From positions 49,145-91,883 of the forward strand of contig NZ_QPIJ01000010.1 of assembly GCF_003336665.1 (NCBI RefSeq): a DNA stretch of 42,739 bases, in the 5' to 3' direction. This DNA is from Vreelandella rituensis. GTDB taxonomy: Bacteria; Pseudomonadota; Gammaproteobacteria; Pseudomonadales; Halomonadaceae. Below are positions 16,762 to 24,617 of the stretch, in pieces. A program made the position numbers and the translations under genes. The notes under the pieces are model-generated. The model searched no databases and had not been told where the DNA came from. It saw only the letters and a list, made by a program, of their open reading frames with translations. Each line of letters starts with the position of its first letter. Positions within the stretch are counted from its first letter, which is position 1.

Positions 16762-18648
16762 TTACTCCTGCAGCACATACCGCCCCGGCGCATCTTCCAA
16801 GGGTGAATAACCGGATTTTGGCGCTCCCATGGAGGGTGGCGAGGTGGTTTCACCACTGGAACGTTCTATCAACCAGGCTTTCCATTCAGGCCACCAGGAG
16901 CCTTGGCGTTCCGGAACATATTCCCGCCAGGTACTGGGGTCCACGTAAGGCGCATCGCCAGGGGTGTCGGCAATTTGATAGACACGATGGGGTTTTCCCG
17001 GCTCGCTGACCACACCGGCATTATGTCCGCCGCTGGTCAGGGTAAAGGTGATATCCGTGTTCGCCAGTAAATGGATGCTGTAGACCGAGCGCCAGGGGGC
17101 AATATGATCGGTGCGCGTGGCGACCGAAAAAAGCGGTACCCGAATATCGCTTAACAGCACCGGATGGTTGTCTACCCAGTAGTTGCCTTCTGCCAGGGCG
17201 TTTTCGAGATACAGCCGTTCCAGATATTCCGAGTGCATGCGGTAGGTCATGCGAGTGGCATCAGTACTCCAGGCCATCAGATCGAACATCGGCAGCTGCT
17301 CTCCCATCAAGTAGGACTTCACCCAAGCAGACCAGACAAGATCGTTCGAGCGCAGGAACACGAAAGTGCCACGCATCTGCCATTTGTCCAGGTAGCCCTG
17401 CTGCCACATCAAATCCTGCAAGAAACTTACCTGGCTTTCGTCGATGAACAGCTCCAGCTCGCCGGGTTCCTCGAAATCCGTTTCCGACGCAAGCAGGCTC
17501 AGCGAAGCCAGACGGTCATCCTGATGGCGCGCCATGGCGGCGGCGGCAATCGACAGCAAGGTCCCTCCCAGACAATAACCCACGGCATGAATCTTCTGAT
17601 TCGGAACCACTGCATTGACCGCGTCGAGCGCCTCCATCACGCCGAGGCGGCGATAATCCTCCATACCCATATCGCGATCTTCGGCGACAGGGTTCTTCCA
17701 CGACACCATGAACACCGTGTAGCCCTGCTCCACCAACCAGCGCACCAGGGAATTATTCGGGGAAAGATCCAGGATGTAGTACTTCATGATCCAGGCGGGG
17801 ATGATCAACAAGGGCTCGGCCTGAACCTTGTCCGTGGTGGGGCTGTACTGAATCAACTCCATCAAGCGGTTGCGGTAGATGACCTTGCCCGGCGTCACCG
17901 CCACCGTTTCACCGGGACGATATTTCTCGGCACCAACCGGCCGCTCACCCGCCGAAAGACGGCGTGCATCCTCCAGGAAGTGCAGATAGCCATTGACGAA
18001 ATTGGTGCCCCCGGTTTCCAAGGCTCGCTTTGCCACTTCGGGGTTGGTCAGCGGCGAGTTACTCGGTGAAAGGCCGTCAAGGATTTGCCGGAACACGAAT
18101 TCCACCACATCCTCATGGTGCGGTGTGACGCCATCCACACCCACGGCGGCGTTGTACCACCATTGTTGATTCAACAGAAAGGATTGGTAAATGACGTTGT
18201 AGGGCCATTTCTGCCATTCCTTGCCCGCAAATCGTTTATCCTCAGACAGGGGTTCAATACAAGGCTTGCACTGTTCTCCCAGAACGGAGTTGGGTAAAAA
18301 TCCCCATAGCCGGGTCATTTTGCGTGCCATTTTCACCCCAAGCTGGGCCTGTTTTCCCGGGGAGAGACTCAGGTGCCAGGCCCAATCGCTAAAAGCCTGC
18401 ATGAGAGCTACCGGCGACACCCCACCCGTCATTCGGCCGAGGACAGCATGCGCCGTTCGGTCGGTGACGGTAAAGATGTCTCCTTCACCCTCGGCTTCCC
18501 AGCGGCCACCGCTGGCCGCGTGGCGGTGCTTGCGGCGTGGCAACTCCGAGGTCAAGGGCCGCGGCGCGAGGGGACGTTTAGACGTCTCGGTTTCTTGGTG
18601 ATGTTCCGGCTCTTTCTGGGTGCCTTTACCTTCATTGGTTTGTTGCAT
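16762..18648 (-). CDS. phaC: Class I poly(3-hydroxyalkanoate) synthase PhaC
   Basis: The 628-residue enzyme has a polar N-terminal extension of about 60 residues, then the PhaC N-terminal domain (KEWQKWPYNVIYQSFLL near 143-159) and the alpha/beta-hydrolase core. The lipase-like box is GYCLGG with catalytic C359; D514 (TRTDHIAP) and H542 (SGGHNAGV) complete the triad, and the C-terminus has the usual WWPEWKAWL. It polymerises (R)-3-hydroxyacyl-CoA, mainly hydroxybutyryl-CoA, on the granule surface. ATG 18648 is preceded by GGAGGAAAGG. No phaA, phaB or phasin gene is adjacent, as in other Halomonas with dispersed pha genes. A MITE-like element sits about 95 bp upstream of its start. Confidence 0.95.
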   Translation of the reverse strand: MQQTNEGKGTQKEPEHHQETETSKRPLAPRPLTSELPRRKHRHAASGGRWEAEGEGDIFTVTDRTAHAVLGRMTGGVSPVALMQAFSDWAWHLSLSPGKQAQLGVKMARKMTRLWGFLPNSVLGEQCKPCIEPLSEDKRFAGKEWQKWPYNVIYQSFLLNQQWWYNAAVGVDGVTPHHEDVVEFVFRQILDGLSPSNSPLTNPEVAKRALETGGTNFVNGYLHFLEDARRLSAGERPVGAEKYRPGETVAVTPGKVIYRNRLMELIQYSPTTDKVQAEPLLIIPAWIMKYYILDLSPNNSLVRWLVEQGYTVFMVSWKNPVAEDRDMGMEDYRRLGVMEALDAVNAVVPNQKIHAVGYCLGGTLLSIAAAAMARHQDDRLASLSLLASETDFEEPGELELFIDESQVSFLQDLMWQQGYLDKWQMRGTFVFLRSNDLVWSAWVKSYLMGEQLPMFDLMAWSTDATRMTYRMHSEYLERLYLENALAEGNYWVDNHPVLLSDIRVPLFSVATRTDHIAPWRSVYSIHLLANTDITFTLTSGGHNAGVVSEPGKPHRVYQIADTPGDAPYVDPSTWREYVPERQGSWWPEWKAWLIERSSGETTSPPSMGAPKSGYSPLEDAPGRYVLQE

Positions 18649-18734
18649 CCTTTCCTCCCTTGAACAGGGTCTCATTCACACAACGACTGCAATGCATACT
18701 CCAGCATAGTTGAGCGCCTCATATTGGAAAGTAC

Positions 18735-18874
18735 ATATCGCACCAGGGCTATCGCAGTTAGAAATAATTGCTTTCTAAGGTCTTGGCTTCATACCAGACA
18801 TCAAGTGCTTGGCAATAGTCTGAACAATAGATTCGAGCACCCATCTGCCAACTGCGATAGCCCTGATATCGCAC
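18735..18874. mobile_element. MITE-like element: 122 bp, 16-bp inverted ends, 9-bp target duplication
   Basis: CAGGGCTATCGCAGTT at 18744-18759 is a perfect inverted repeat of 18850-18865. The 9-mer ATATCGCAC flanks it directly on both sides (18735-18743 and 18866-18874), as expected for a target-site duplication. The 122-bp body has no full gene. One minus-strand frame inside it, near 18775-18838, ends ...AKHLMSGMKPRP-stop and could be the tail of a transposase, as in a MITE made by internal deletion. It fills most of the region between phaC and the SDR gene. The parent transposon is not in the window. Confidence 0.8.
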
Positions 18875-19035
18875 GACTCCAACGCCTACGGCTGGCTGAC
18901 GCTTTATTTTGTAAGGCCAACGGTTTTGACTAGACTTGAATCACCTCAATACATAGCACTGCGTGACACAAGCAGAGCTTTAAAACCAGGTGAGAACGGA
19001 GCCTTTCGCTTCGTTGCTGAATCAAGGAGATGACC

Positions 19036-19824
19036 ATGAGCAACGCAAGTTCGAATAAACGTGTGGAAAATAAAGTGGTTTTGATAACCGGCGGGGTATT
19101 CGGCATTGGCCGTGCCATTTCCCTGCTATTGGCACGCGAGGGCGCCAAGGTGGCGGTCACGGATATTCAGGATGAAGAGGGCAAGAAAGTCGTTGAGGAA
19201 ATCAAGAACGCCGGCGGGACCGCCGAGTATTGGCACCTCGATACGTCCAGCGAAGAGCAAGTGAAAAAAGTATTTTCCGAGGTGGTCGATACCTTCGGCA
19301 ACCTCAATGTCCTGGTCAACAATGCGGGCGTCTCGGGACCCAACAAGCCAACGCACGAGGTGACGGCCGAAGAGTGGAATGACCTCATGGCGATCAACGT
19401 CAATGGGGTGTTTTTCTGCACCAAGCACGCGATTCCTTCCATGCAGAAAGCCGGACAAGGCAGCATCATCAACCTGTCTTCGATCTACGGCATCGTAGGG
19501 GCCGCCGACCTTCCGCCCTACCATGCCTCCAAGGGGGCGGTGCGGGTGATGAGCAAGAACGATGCGCTCTTCTATGCCAAGAATAATATTCGGGTCAATT
19601 CGATTCATCCGGGGTTCATCTGGACGCCATTGGTGGAAAATCTGGGCAAGCAATCGCCGGAAGGGGTCGAGGCATTTCGTAAACAGCTGGACGAGCTACA
19701 CCCCATCGGCCATGTTGGTGAACCGGACGATATCGCCTATGGGACGCTGTATCTGGCGTCGGACGAGTCCAAGTTCGTCACTGGCAGTGAATTGCTGATT
19801 GATGGTGGTTACCTGTCTAGATAA
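19036..19824 (+). CDS. Short-chain dehydrogenase/reductase (SDR, classical)
   Basis: The 262-residue enzyme has the NAD(P) motif TGGVFGIG at 18-25, an acidic residue after strand 2 (VTDIQD), which favours NAD(H), NNAG at 95-98, and the catalytic set S148/S149, Y162, K166 (YHASK). It most resembles cyclopentanol/3-alpha-hydroxysteroid-type or glucose-1-dehydrogenase-type SDRs; the substrate is unknown. I chose ATG 19036 because AAGGAG lies 6 nt upstream; the ATG at 19030 directly abuts the SD. It follows the MITE-like element and is not obviously in an operon. GC content and codon use look less GC-rich than the next block. Confidence 0.9.
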   Translation: MSNASSNKRVENKVVLITGGVFGIGRAISLLLAREGAKVAVTDIQDEEGKKVVEEIKNAGGTAEYWHLDTSSEEQVKKVFSEVVDTFGNLNVLVNNAGVSGPNKPTHEVTAEEWNDLMAINVNGVFFCTKHAIPSMQKAGQGSIINLSSIYGIVGAADLPPYHASKGAVRVMSKNDALFYAKNNIRVNSIHPGFIWTPLVENLGKQSPEGVEAFRKQLDELHPIGHVGEPDDIAYGTLYLASDESKFVTGSELLIDGGYLSR

Positions 19825-19922
19825 TCGCACAACGATCGCGGGGAAAGACATTCCCGGTGGCGCCCGGAACTTACCACGGCCATGCCTGTCTTCCCGGTGT
19901 ATATAAACTCCGAGAGGAAAGG

Positions 19923-20738
19923 ATGATCTCGAACACTTCTCCGTACACGCCCCCCATCGCCGATGCCACCCCGCGCCCCTCGTCCATCTGGACCGGCTGG
20001 GGCCAGTGGCTGGCGTTGGCCACCATGTCTCTCGACCACCTGACTCGCTACGTGTTGCCAGAGGAGTGGGCTCTCGGCTGGGCCGGGTCGTCGCTAGGTC
20101 GCATCGCCTTTCCGCTGTTCGCCGCCATGGTCGCCTGGCACGGGCTGTTCAACACCCGCAATCCGCTGCGCTATGCGCGGCGCATTCTGGTGATCGGGCT
20201 CGTCGCCCAGCTGCCCTTCATGCTGATGCCCCGCGCCTCCGACGCCCTGTTGCTCAACGTCTGCTTCTCTCTGGCCGCGGGGCTCGCCTGGGGCGCCGGG
20301 CTGCGCGAGTTGCTCGCCCGCTACCGGACGGGCGAGCTGGAGAGCCGCTGGCTGGCACTGGGCGTGATGGCCTCGCTGCCCATCTGGCACCTGCTCGGCA
20401 ATTGGGTCGAGTATGGCCACCAAGGGCTGCTGCTGGTGCCGCTGCTGATGCTCGCCATGCATCACCTGAACCAAGCCGGCGAGCCTCTCGCCCAGCGCCT
20501 GGCCGCCGCCGCCCTGGCCGTGCCGGTACTGGTGCTGGCCGGTCAGATGAACGCCAGCGACATGGCCAAGTCCTTCACCGTGGTCACCTGCGTGGCGGCG
20601 CTGTGGCTCGCCGCCGGCGCCCATCGTCTGGCGCCGACCGTACCCTGGGCGATGCCGCGCCGGCTGTGGCTGGCCTGGTACCCCGGCCACTTCGCATTGA
20701 TCGCGCTTTGGCTGTGGCTTTCCGGGGGGCTCGGCTGA
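19923..20738 (+). CDS. TraX-family membrane protein
   Basis: The 271-residue polytopic membrane protein matches the TraX family (named after F-pilin N-acetylation). It has LALATMSLDHLTRYV near 34-48, then RIAFPLFAAMVAWH, ARRILVIGLVAQLPF, LLLNVCFSLAAGL and a C-terminal YPGHFALIALWL. Chromosomal TraX homologues occur without conjugation genes, as here, and are presumed membrane acyltransferases of unknown substrate. ATG 19923 follows GAGAGGAAAGG; an upstream extension has no support. TATATAAA at about 19900 may be part of a promoter. It is markedly more GC-rich than the genes on its left, which may mark the start of an acquired block. Confidence 0.82.
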   Translation: MISNTSPYTPPIADATPRPSSIWTGWGQWLALATMSLDHLTRYVLPEEWALGWAGSSLGRIAFPLFAAMVAWHGLFNTRNPLRYARRILVIGLVAQLPFMLMPRASDALLLNVCFSLAAGLAWGAGLRELLARYRTGELESRWLALGVMASLPIWHLLGNWVEYGHQGLLLVPLLMLAMHHLNQAGEPLAQRLAAAALAVPVLVLAGQMNASDMAKSFTVVTCVAALWLAAGAHRLAPTVPWAMPRRLWLAWYPGHFALIALWLWLSGGLG

Positions 20739-20760
20739 AGATCGCGATCAACGGCCGACC

Positions 20761-21129
20761 CTACTCATCCACCAGACGACCGACCAGGTACTTCTCGAGC
20801 ATTCCCTCGGCCCGCGGGCTATGGGGTACGCCGGGACGCTTGTTGCTCCAGGCCTCGGTGGCCTCCTTCCCGCACCACTCGAGGATCACCGCTGCGTCGG
20901 TGGGGTGGTTCGGCACATAGTCGGTGATGTCGTAGACCCGCCCATGGATGGCCTTCCAGCAGCTCTCGGCGCCATCGTGCTTGGCCAGTTCGCTGCGCGT
21001 GATGGCATCAAGTGCTTCTTGATCACGCGCCTCGCCTCCCGACTGGGATAGCGCACTGACCGAGACCAGAGTCAGGATGCTCGCCAGAAAGGCGATAAAG
21101 GCGGTATAGGCGATCTTGTTCATGTTCAT
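20761..21129 (-). CDS. Secreted or membrane-anchored cytochrome b5-like haem protein
   Basis: The 122-residue protein has an N-terminal hydrophobic signal/anchor (IAYTAFIAFLASILTLVSVSAL), then a cytochrome-b5-fold domain: ITRSELAKHDGAESCWKAIHGRVYDITDYVPNHP near 43-76. The first haem ligand is in NHP (usual HPGG), and the second is probably the His in GVPHSPRA. This form with WCGKEATEAW is a known bacterial variant of the family. The start overlaps the stop of the upstream flavocytochrome gene (ATGA), so translation is coupled and the two products probably interact. It would act on the periplasmic face. It converges on the TraX gene with 22 bp between stops. Confidence 0.8.
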   Translation of the reverse strand: MNMNKIAYTAFIAFLASILTLVSVSALSQSGGEARDQEALDAITRSELAKHDGAESCWKAIHGRVYDITDYVPNHPTDAAVILEWCGKEATEAWSNKRPGVPHSPRAEGMLEKYLVGRLVDE

Positions 21130-22418
21130 AAGAAATCGAAGACCTCGCTGTGAATACGTGAATCAGGAACGCCATGGTCGGCCAGCAATCGCTGTAGGTG
21201 CGCGTTCATCCCAAGGGGGCCACAGATATATATTTCTCGTTGTGCATAGTCGGGACAGTGCTGGCGCAAAAAAACTTCTGTGAGTGGTCCCTGGTCCCGA
21301 TAATAGTGAGAAGTATAGGTGAATCCCTCCACCCGCCCGGCAATCTCCACCAGCTCTGCTTGGTAGTAGGCCCGATCCGGGCCGTTGGCAAGGTAGAACA
21401 GATGGATATTCCCCTTGACACTCGCCCTGATGGCAACATCCCGGGCACCGCTGACGAAGGGGGTGATACCGATGCCGCCGCCCAGCCAGAGCATGTCGCG
21501 CTCGGGCAAGCGGCGCCCGAAGAACTCCCCGTAGGGACCCTCGACCAGCACGCGGGTGTCCGGCGTCACCGTCTGCAGGGCATGGCTGGCGTCGCCCAGG
21601 TCCTTGATGCCGATGCGCAGGCATGTATCCGACGGTGCCGAGGCGAGAGTGTAGGGGTGCTCCTCGCCGCGCCCGGCGGAAAGCGACTCGTCCAGCGGCG
21701 AGAGATAGACGAACTGCCCCGCTTCAAAGCGGATGCCGCCTCCCTCGGGGCGGAGCACCAGTTCCACCACCCCGCAAGCCAAGGGCACCACCTCCTCGAT
21801 CCGATAGACATGCCGCCGATTCGGCGCCACCCCCTTGCGCCAAGCGACCGCGCCTAGCCCGGCAATGCCCAGCAGCCACCAAGGCCAGGTCTCCCCGGCC
21901 AGCAGCAGAGCGTGCCAGAACCCCAGCAGCAGCGCCGCCGCCGAGACCAGATGCAAGCGTTTCCAGCGCTGGTAGCGAGGCTGGCCGAAGAAGCCGAAGG
22001 TAGGTGCCAGGAACACCACCAGCGCCAGCCAGGCGAGCCAGCCCAGCCACACCGCCCCATGGGAGATCGGCGGGAAGAGGGTCGTCACCGCCGCTTCCAG
22101 AGAAGCGGGCACCGCCGCCATCCCCAGCGCCAGGGCGTGGAGCATCACCAGCATGAAGGCCCCAAAACCCAGCCAATGGTGGAGCTGCCAGAGCCGCGTC
22201 AGCCCACCAAAGGGCCGGTCGAAGCCGGGCACCCGACAGCTCACCGCCCCGGCTGCCAGCATCATGGCCAACCCCAGAATCCCGAAGACCCGACCGACCC
22301 AGGTCAGCCACAGCGCGGGGGAATCGCCGAAGCCGCCCAGGCGCGGCAGCGCCACTGCGAGCGGCAACAGCACCAGTACCATCAGGGCGATATCACCCGA
22401 CCTCAGCCATCGTCGCAT
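21126..22418 (-). CDS. Ferric-reductase-like transmembrane flavocytochrome (FRD plus FNR domains)
   Basis: The 430-residue protein has about six membrane helices in the first 200 residues with two His pairs for two b haems: LHHWLGFGAFMLVMLH (14 apart) and LHLVSAAALLLGFWH (13 apart). The C-terminal half is an FNR-type reductase with the flavin motif HPYTLAS, GGGIGITPF for the nicotinamide nucleotide, CGPLGM and a terminal EVFDFL. It should move electrons from cytoplasmic NAD(P)H through FAD and two haems to the outside. ATG 22418 has GGGGAAAAG upstream. It overlaps the b5-like gene by 4 bp and is divergent from the haem-domain gene at 22587. Confidence 0.87.
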   Translation of the reverse strand: MRRWLRSGDIALMVLVLLPLAVALPRLGGFGDSPALWLTWVGRVFGILGLAMMLAAGAVSCRVPGFDRPFGGLTRLWQLHHWLGFGAFMLVMLHALALGMAAVPASLEAAVTTLFPPISHGAVWLGWLAWLALVVFLAPTFGFFGQPRYQRWKRLHLVSAAALLLGFWHALLLAGETWPWWLLGIAGLGAVAWRKGVAPNRRHVYRIEEVVPLACGVVELVLRPEGGGIRFEAGQFVYLSPLDESLSAGRGEEHPYTLASAPSDTCLRIGIKDLGDASHALQTVTPDTRVLVEGPYGEFFGRRLPERDMLWLGGGIGITPFVSGARDVAIRASVKGNIHLFYLANGPDRAYYQAELVEIAGRVEGFTYTSHYYRDQGPLTEVFLRQHCPDYAQREIYICGPLGMNAHLQRLLADHGVPDSRIHSEVFDFL

Positions 22419-22586
22419 CGTCTTTTCCCCTTGCCGAATGCTACTGACAGTGTCGCCGATAAGCATCAGCCTTCAAGCAAGGCGGCGTGTTGTCGCACTC
22501 ATGTTGACCTGTATCAAGTAACTCCCCTCAGACAGGCCCATACTGGACTCGACAACCACATCAATTTTCCTGAAGCAGGGGTTCAC

Positions 22587-23978
22587 ATGGCAAGTCACAA
22601 CAAGGGCGCTGGCCCCTGGCTGGTTCTCGGGCTGCCGATTGCCCTCGGGCTGGCCTGGGTCACCCAAGGTAGCGGGGTGATCGAGAACGATCCCGAGCGC
22701 AACATTTCGATTCCAGACGAGCTGACCATGCCGCTGCAGGTGCAGTCCGCCTACAACGATTCCCATATCTTTTTCCGCTACCGCTGGCCGGCCGAGCGTC
22801 CACATATCCTCCACGACGTACTGGTCTACGAGGATGGCGACTGGGTACGCAAGGGCAACGCGGCGCCTGGCTCCAACCCGGATGGCCTCCACGAGGATCG
22901 CGTCGCGATGATGCTCGATGATGGCAGCGTGCCCAACTTCGCCCGCTACGGTGGCTACATGACCATCGGGGCCGGGGCCGCAGGCCTCACCGACGAGGCG
23001 CCGGAAGAGGTCAGCAAATCGATGCCTGGCACTCGCATGGACCTGACTGACTGGGCAAGCCGCCAGACGCCGGAGACCCTTGAGGCCCAGCGCGAAGCCG
23101 GCTACTTCCTCGACCTCTGGCACTGGCGAGGCCACCGCTCCAACCCGCTGAACCTTTCCGACGACCAGTGGGTCGGTGCGGAACGCTCCGGCGATGCGGG
23201 CCGCAGCCCCTACACCACCAACTGGGACGGCGATGCCGGTCAGCCGCTGTGGATGCTCGACCCGCAAGAAGCGGGCCAGGCCGCCCTGCGCTGGGAGGAC
23301 ATCGAGGCCGGCCGTGTAGACTTCGACAGCCCCTACTTTCTGGCGGAGGACACCGCCATCGACTTCGATCCCGACCACGACTGGCAGAACGGCGACGTCA
23401 TCCCCCGCCGGCTCGTCCGCCAGACGGAAGGCTCCCGGGGCGACATCACTGTGCAGGGTGAGGGGCGCTGGAACGATGGCTACTGGGACGTGACCCTCTC
23501 CCGACGCCTGGATACCGGCAATCCACTGGACGACAAGATCTTGCGCGACCAAGGGCTCTATGCGGCGGCCTTCTCGGTACACCGCAATGCCACTGGGGGG
23601 CGCTGGCACAGTGTCTCGCTGCCCGTCTCGCTGGGTCTGGGGCGTGATGCCGACCTCACCGCCACTCCCTTCCAGGGTAGGACGCCGGACTGGGCGGATA
23701 ACTGGAAAGAGGTGACCCTTTTCTACCCAGGACAAGTGAACTGGCCGCTGCTGGTCAGCCGCTCTCACGCCGGTGCCGAGGATATCGCCGAGGGTACCCC
23801 GGTGCACGCGCGCCACAGCGAGAAGCAGCTGGCCCTCTACGGCGTGGAGATGGAGTTCAACGAGGCCATCACCTTACGGTGGTGGATGACCCTGCTGGCC
23901 GGCCTGATCGCCATGCTCGGCGTGACCATTGCCCTACTCCCCGGCTTCCGCTCGACTCGTGAAGGAGATCGCTCATGA
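22587..23978 (+). CDS. Ethylbenzene-dehydrogenase-type haem-binding (EB_dh) membrane-anchored protein
   Basis: The 463-residue protein has an N-terminal hydrophobic anchor (PWLVLGLPIALGLAWV, 10-25), a long beta-rich periplasmic part resembling the gamma-subunit haem domain of ethylbenzene dehydrogenase (PF09459), and a C-terminal helix WWMTLLAGLIAMLGVTIALLPGF. Recognisable segments are VQSAYNDSHIFFRYRWPAERP, DLWHWRGHRSNPLNLSDDQW and GYWDVTLSRRLDTGNPLDDK. The family binds one b haem, with Met and Lys ligands in the studied enzyme. No molybdenum subunit is nearby. The start at 22587 has AGGGG 6 nt before it. An in-frame extension upstream lies antisense to the flavocytochrome gene and is not supported. 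Confidence 0.75.
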   Translation: MASHNKGAGPWLVLGLPIALGLAWVTQGSGVIENDPERNISIPDELTMPLQVQSAYNDSHIFFRYRWPAERPHILHDVLVYEDGDWVRKGNAAPGSNPDGLHEDRVAMMLDDGSVPNFARYGGYMTIGAGAAGLTDEAPEEVSKSMPGTRMDLTDWASRQTPETLEAQREAGYFLDLWHWRGHRSNPLNLSDDQWVGAERSGDAGRSPYTTNWDGDAGQPLWMLDPQEAGQAALRWEDIEAGRVDFDSPYFLAEDTAIDFDPDHDWQNGDVIPRRLVRQTEGSRGDITVQGEGRWNDGYWDVTLSRRLDTGNPLDDKILRDQGLYAAAFSVHRNATGGRWHSVSLPVSLGLGRDADLTATPFQGRTPDWADNWKEVTLFYPGQVNWPLLVSRSHAGAEDIAEGTPVHARHSEKQLALYGVEMEFNEAITLRWWMTLLAGLIAMLGVTIALLPGFRSTREGDRS

Positions 23979-24526
23979 CCGGCATGCACCATATGCTCGT
24001 CCACTTCCCGCTGGGATTCTGGGCACTGGCCATCCTGATGATCCTGGTCGGTGCCCTGCTGCCCGGCCGGATGGCCGAACTCAGTCGCGCCGCCCTGCTG
24101 CCGGTGCTGGTGCTTAGCCTGCTGGCCGCCCTGGCCGCCATCATCACCGGCTTTACTGTCTGGCCGCTGGAGGCTAGCACCGCAAGTCCCCTGTCGCGCA
24201 ATCACATCCTGATGGCGCTCTGGTCGCTGGGCATTTTCACCATGCTGACCGTGCTGGTCTGGCGGGCGGGAAGCACAGCCTTCGACGGCGCCCGGCGCTG
24301 GGTATTGGTCCTTCTGGCGTTGATCGGCGGGCTGTTCTTCGCCGCCGCAGGCACCCTGGGCGGCCATCTGGTCGGCGCGCCGACGCTGTTCTCCGATGTG
24401 CTCGGCATGATGGGCTGGGAGGTCTACACCACCTTCTACAGCCCGCTCTGGGTCGTTGCCATCATGGTGATCATCGGTATCGCACTGGGGGCACTCGGCA
24501 TCATGGGCCAGCGCAGGACCGGCTGA
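23975..24526 (+). CDS. DUF2231-family inner-membrane protein
   Basis: The 183-residue protein has five hydrophobic segments and the DUF2231 opening HHMLVHFPLGFWALAILMIL, plus a second conserved His region near AAAGTLGGHLVGAP. Family members are membrane proteins of unproven role, often next to haem or copper proteins, and the paired His residues could hold a haem. The ATG overlaps the stop of the EB_dh gene (ATGA), so the two are coupled. It would be the membrane partner of that protein. Confidence 0.78.
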   Translation: MTGMHHMLVHFPLGFWALAILMILVGALLPGRMAELSRAALLPVLVLSLLAALAAIITGFTVWPLEASTASPLSRNHILMALWSLGIFTMLTVLVWRAGSTAFDGARRWVLVLLALIGGLFFAAAGTLGGHLVGAPTLFSDVLGMMGWEVYTTFYSPLWVVAIMVIIGIALGALGIMGQRRTG

Positions 24527-24550
24527 CGCCAGCGCCATCTCCACTCCCAG

Positions 24551-24590
24551 AACGCAAGCGGCCCCGCCAGATGGCGGGGCCGCTTGCGTT
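24551..24590. terminator. Very stable bidirectional hairpin after DUF2231 and purK
   Basis: AACGCAAGCGGCCCCGCCA at 24551-24569 pairs perfectly with 24572-24590 across two central bases, so the real loop is a few bases larger. It lies between the convergent DUF2231 and purK genes and marks the right border of the GC-rich block. A T-run is missing on both sides. Confidence 0.65.
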
Positions 24591-24617
24591 GCCGAGTTGC
24601 AACGTCAGACAGTCAGC

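Noticed and set aside
19923..20738. TraX as evidence of a conjugative element
   Set aside because: No other tra, mob or type IV secretion gene is present, and chromosomal TraX homologues are common.
21912..22586. N-terminal extension of the EB_dh protein by 225 residues
   Set aside because: The extension is Q/P/H-rich, lies antisense to the flavocytochrome, and the ATG at 22587 has a good ribosome site followed by a membrane anchor.
22473..23816. 447-codon open frame on the minus strand
   Set aside because: It is the antisense of the EB_dh gene. It is open only because of high GC, and its product has no recognisable family pattern.
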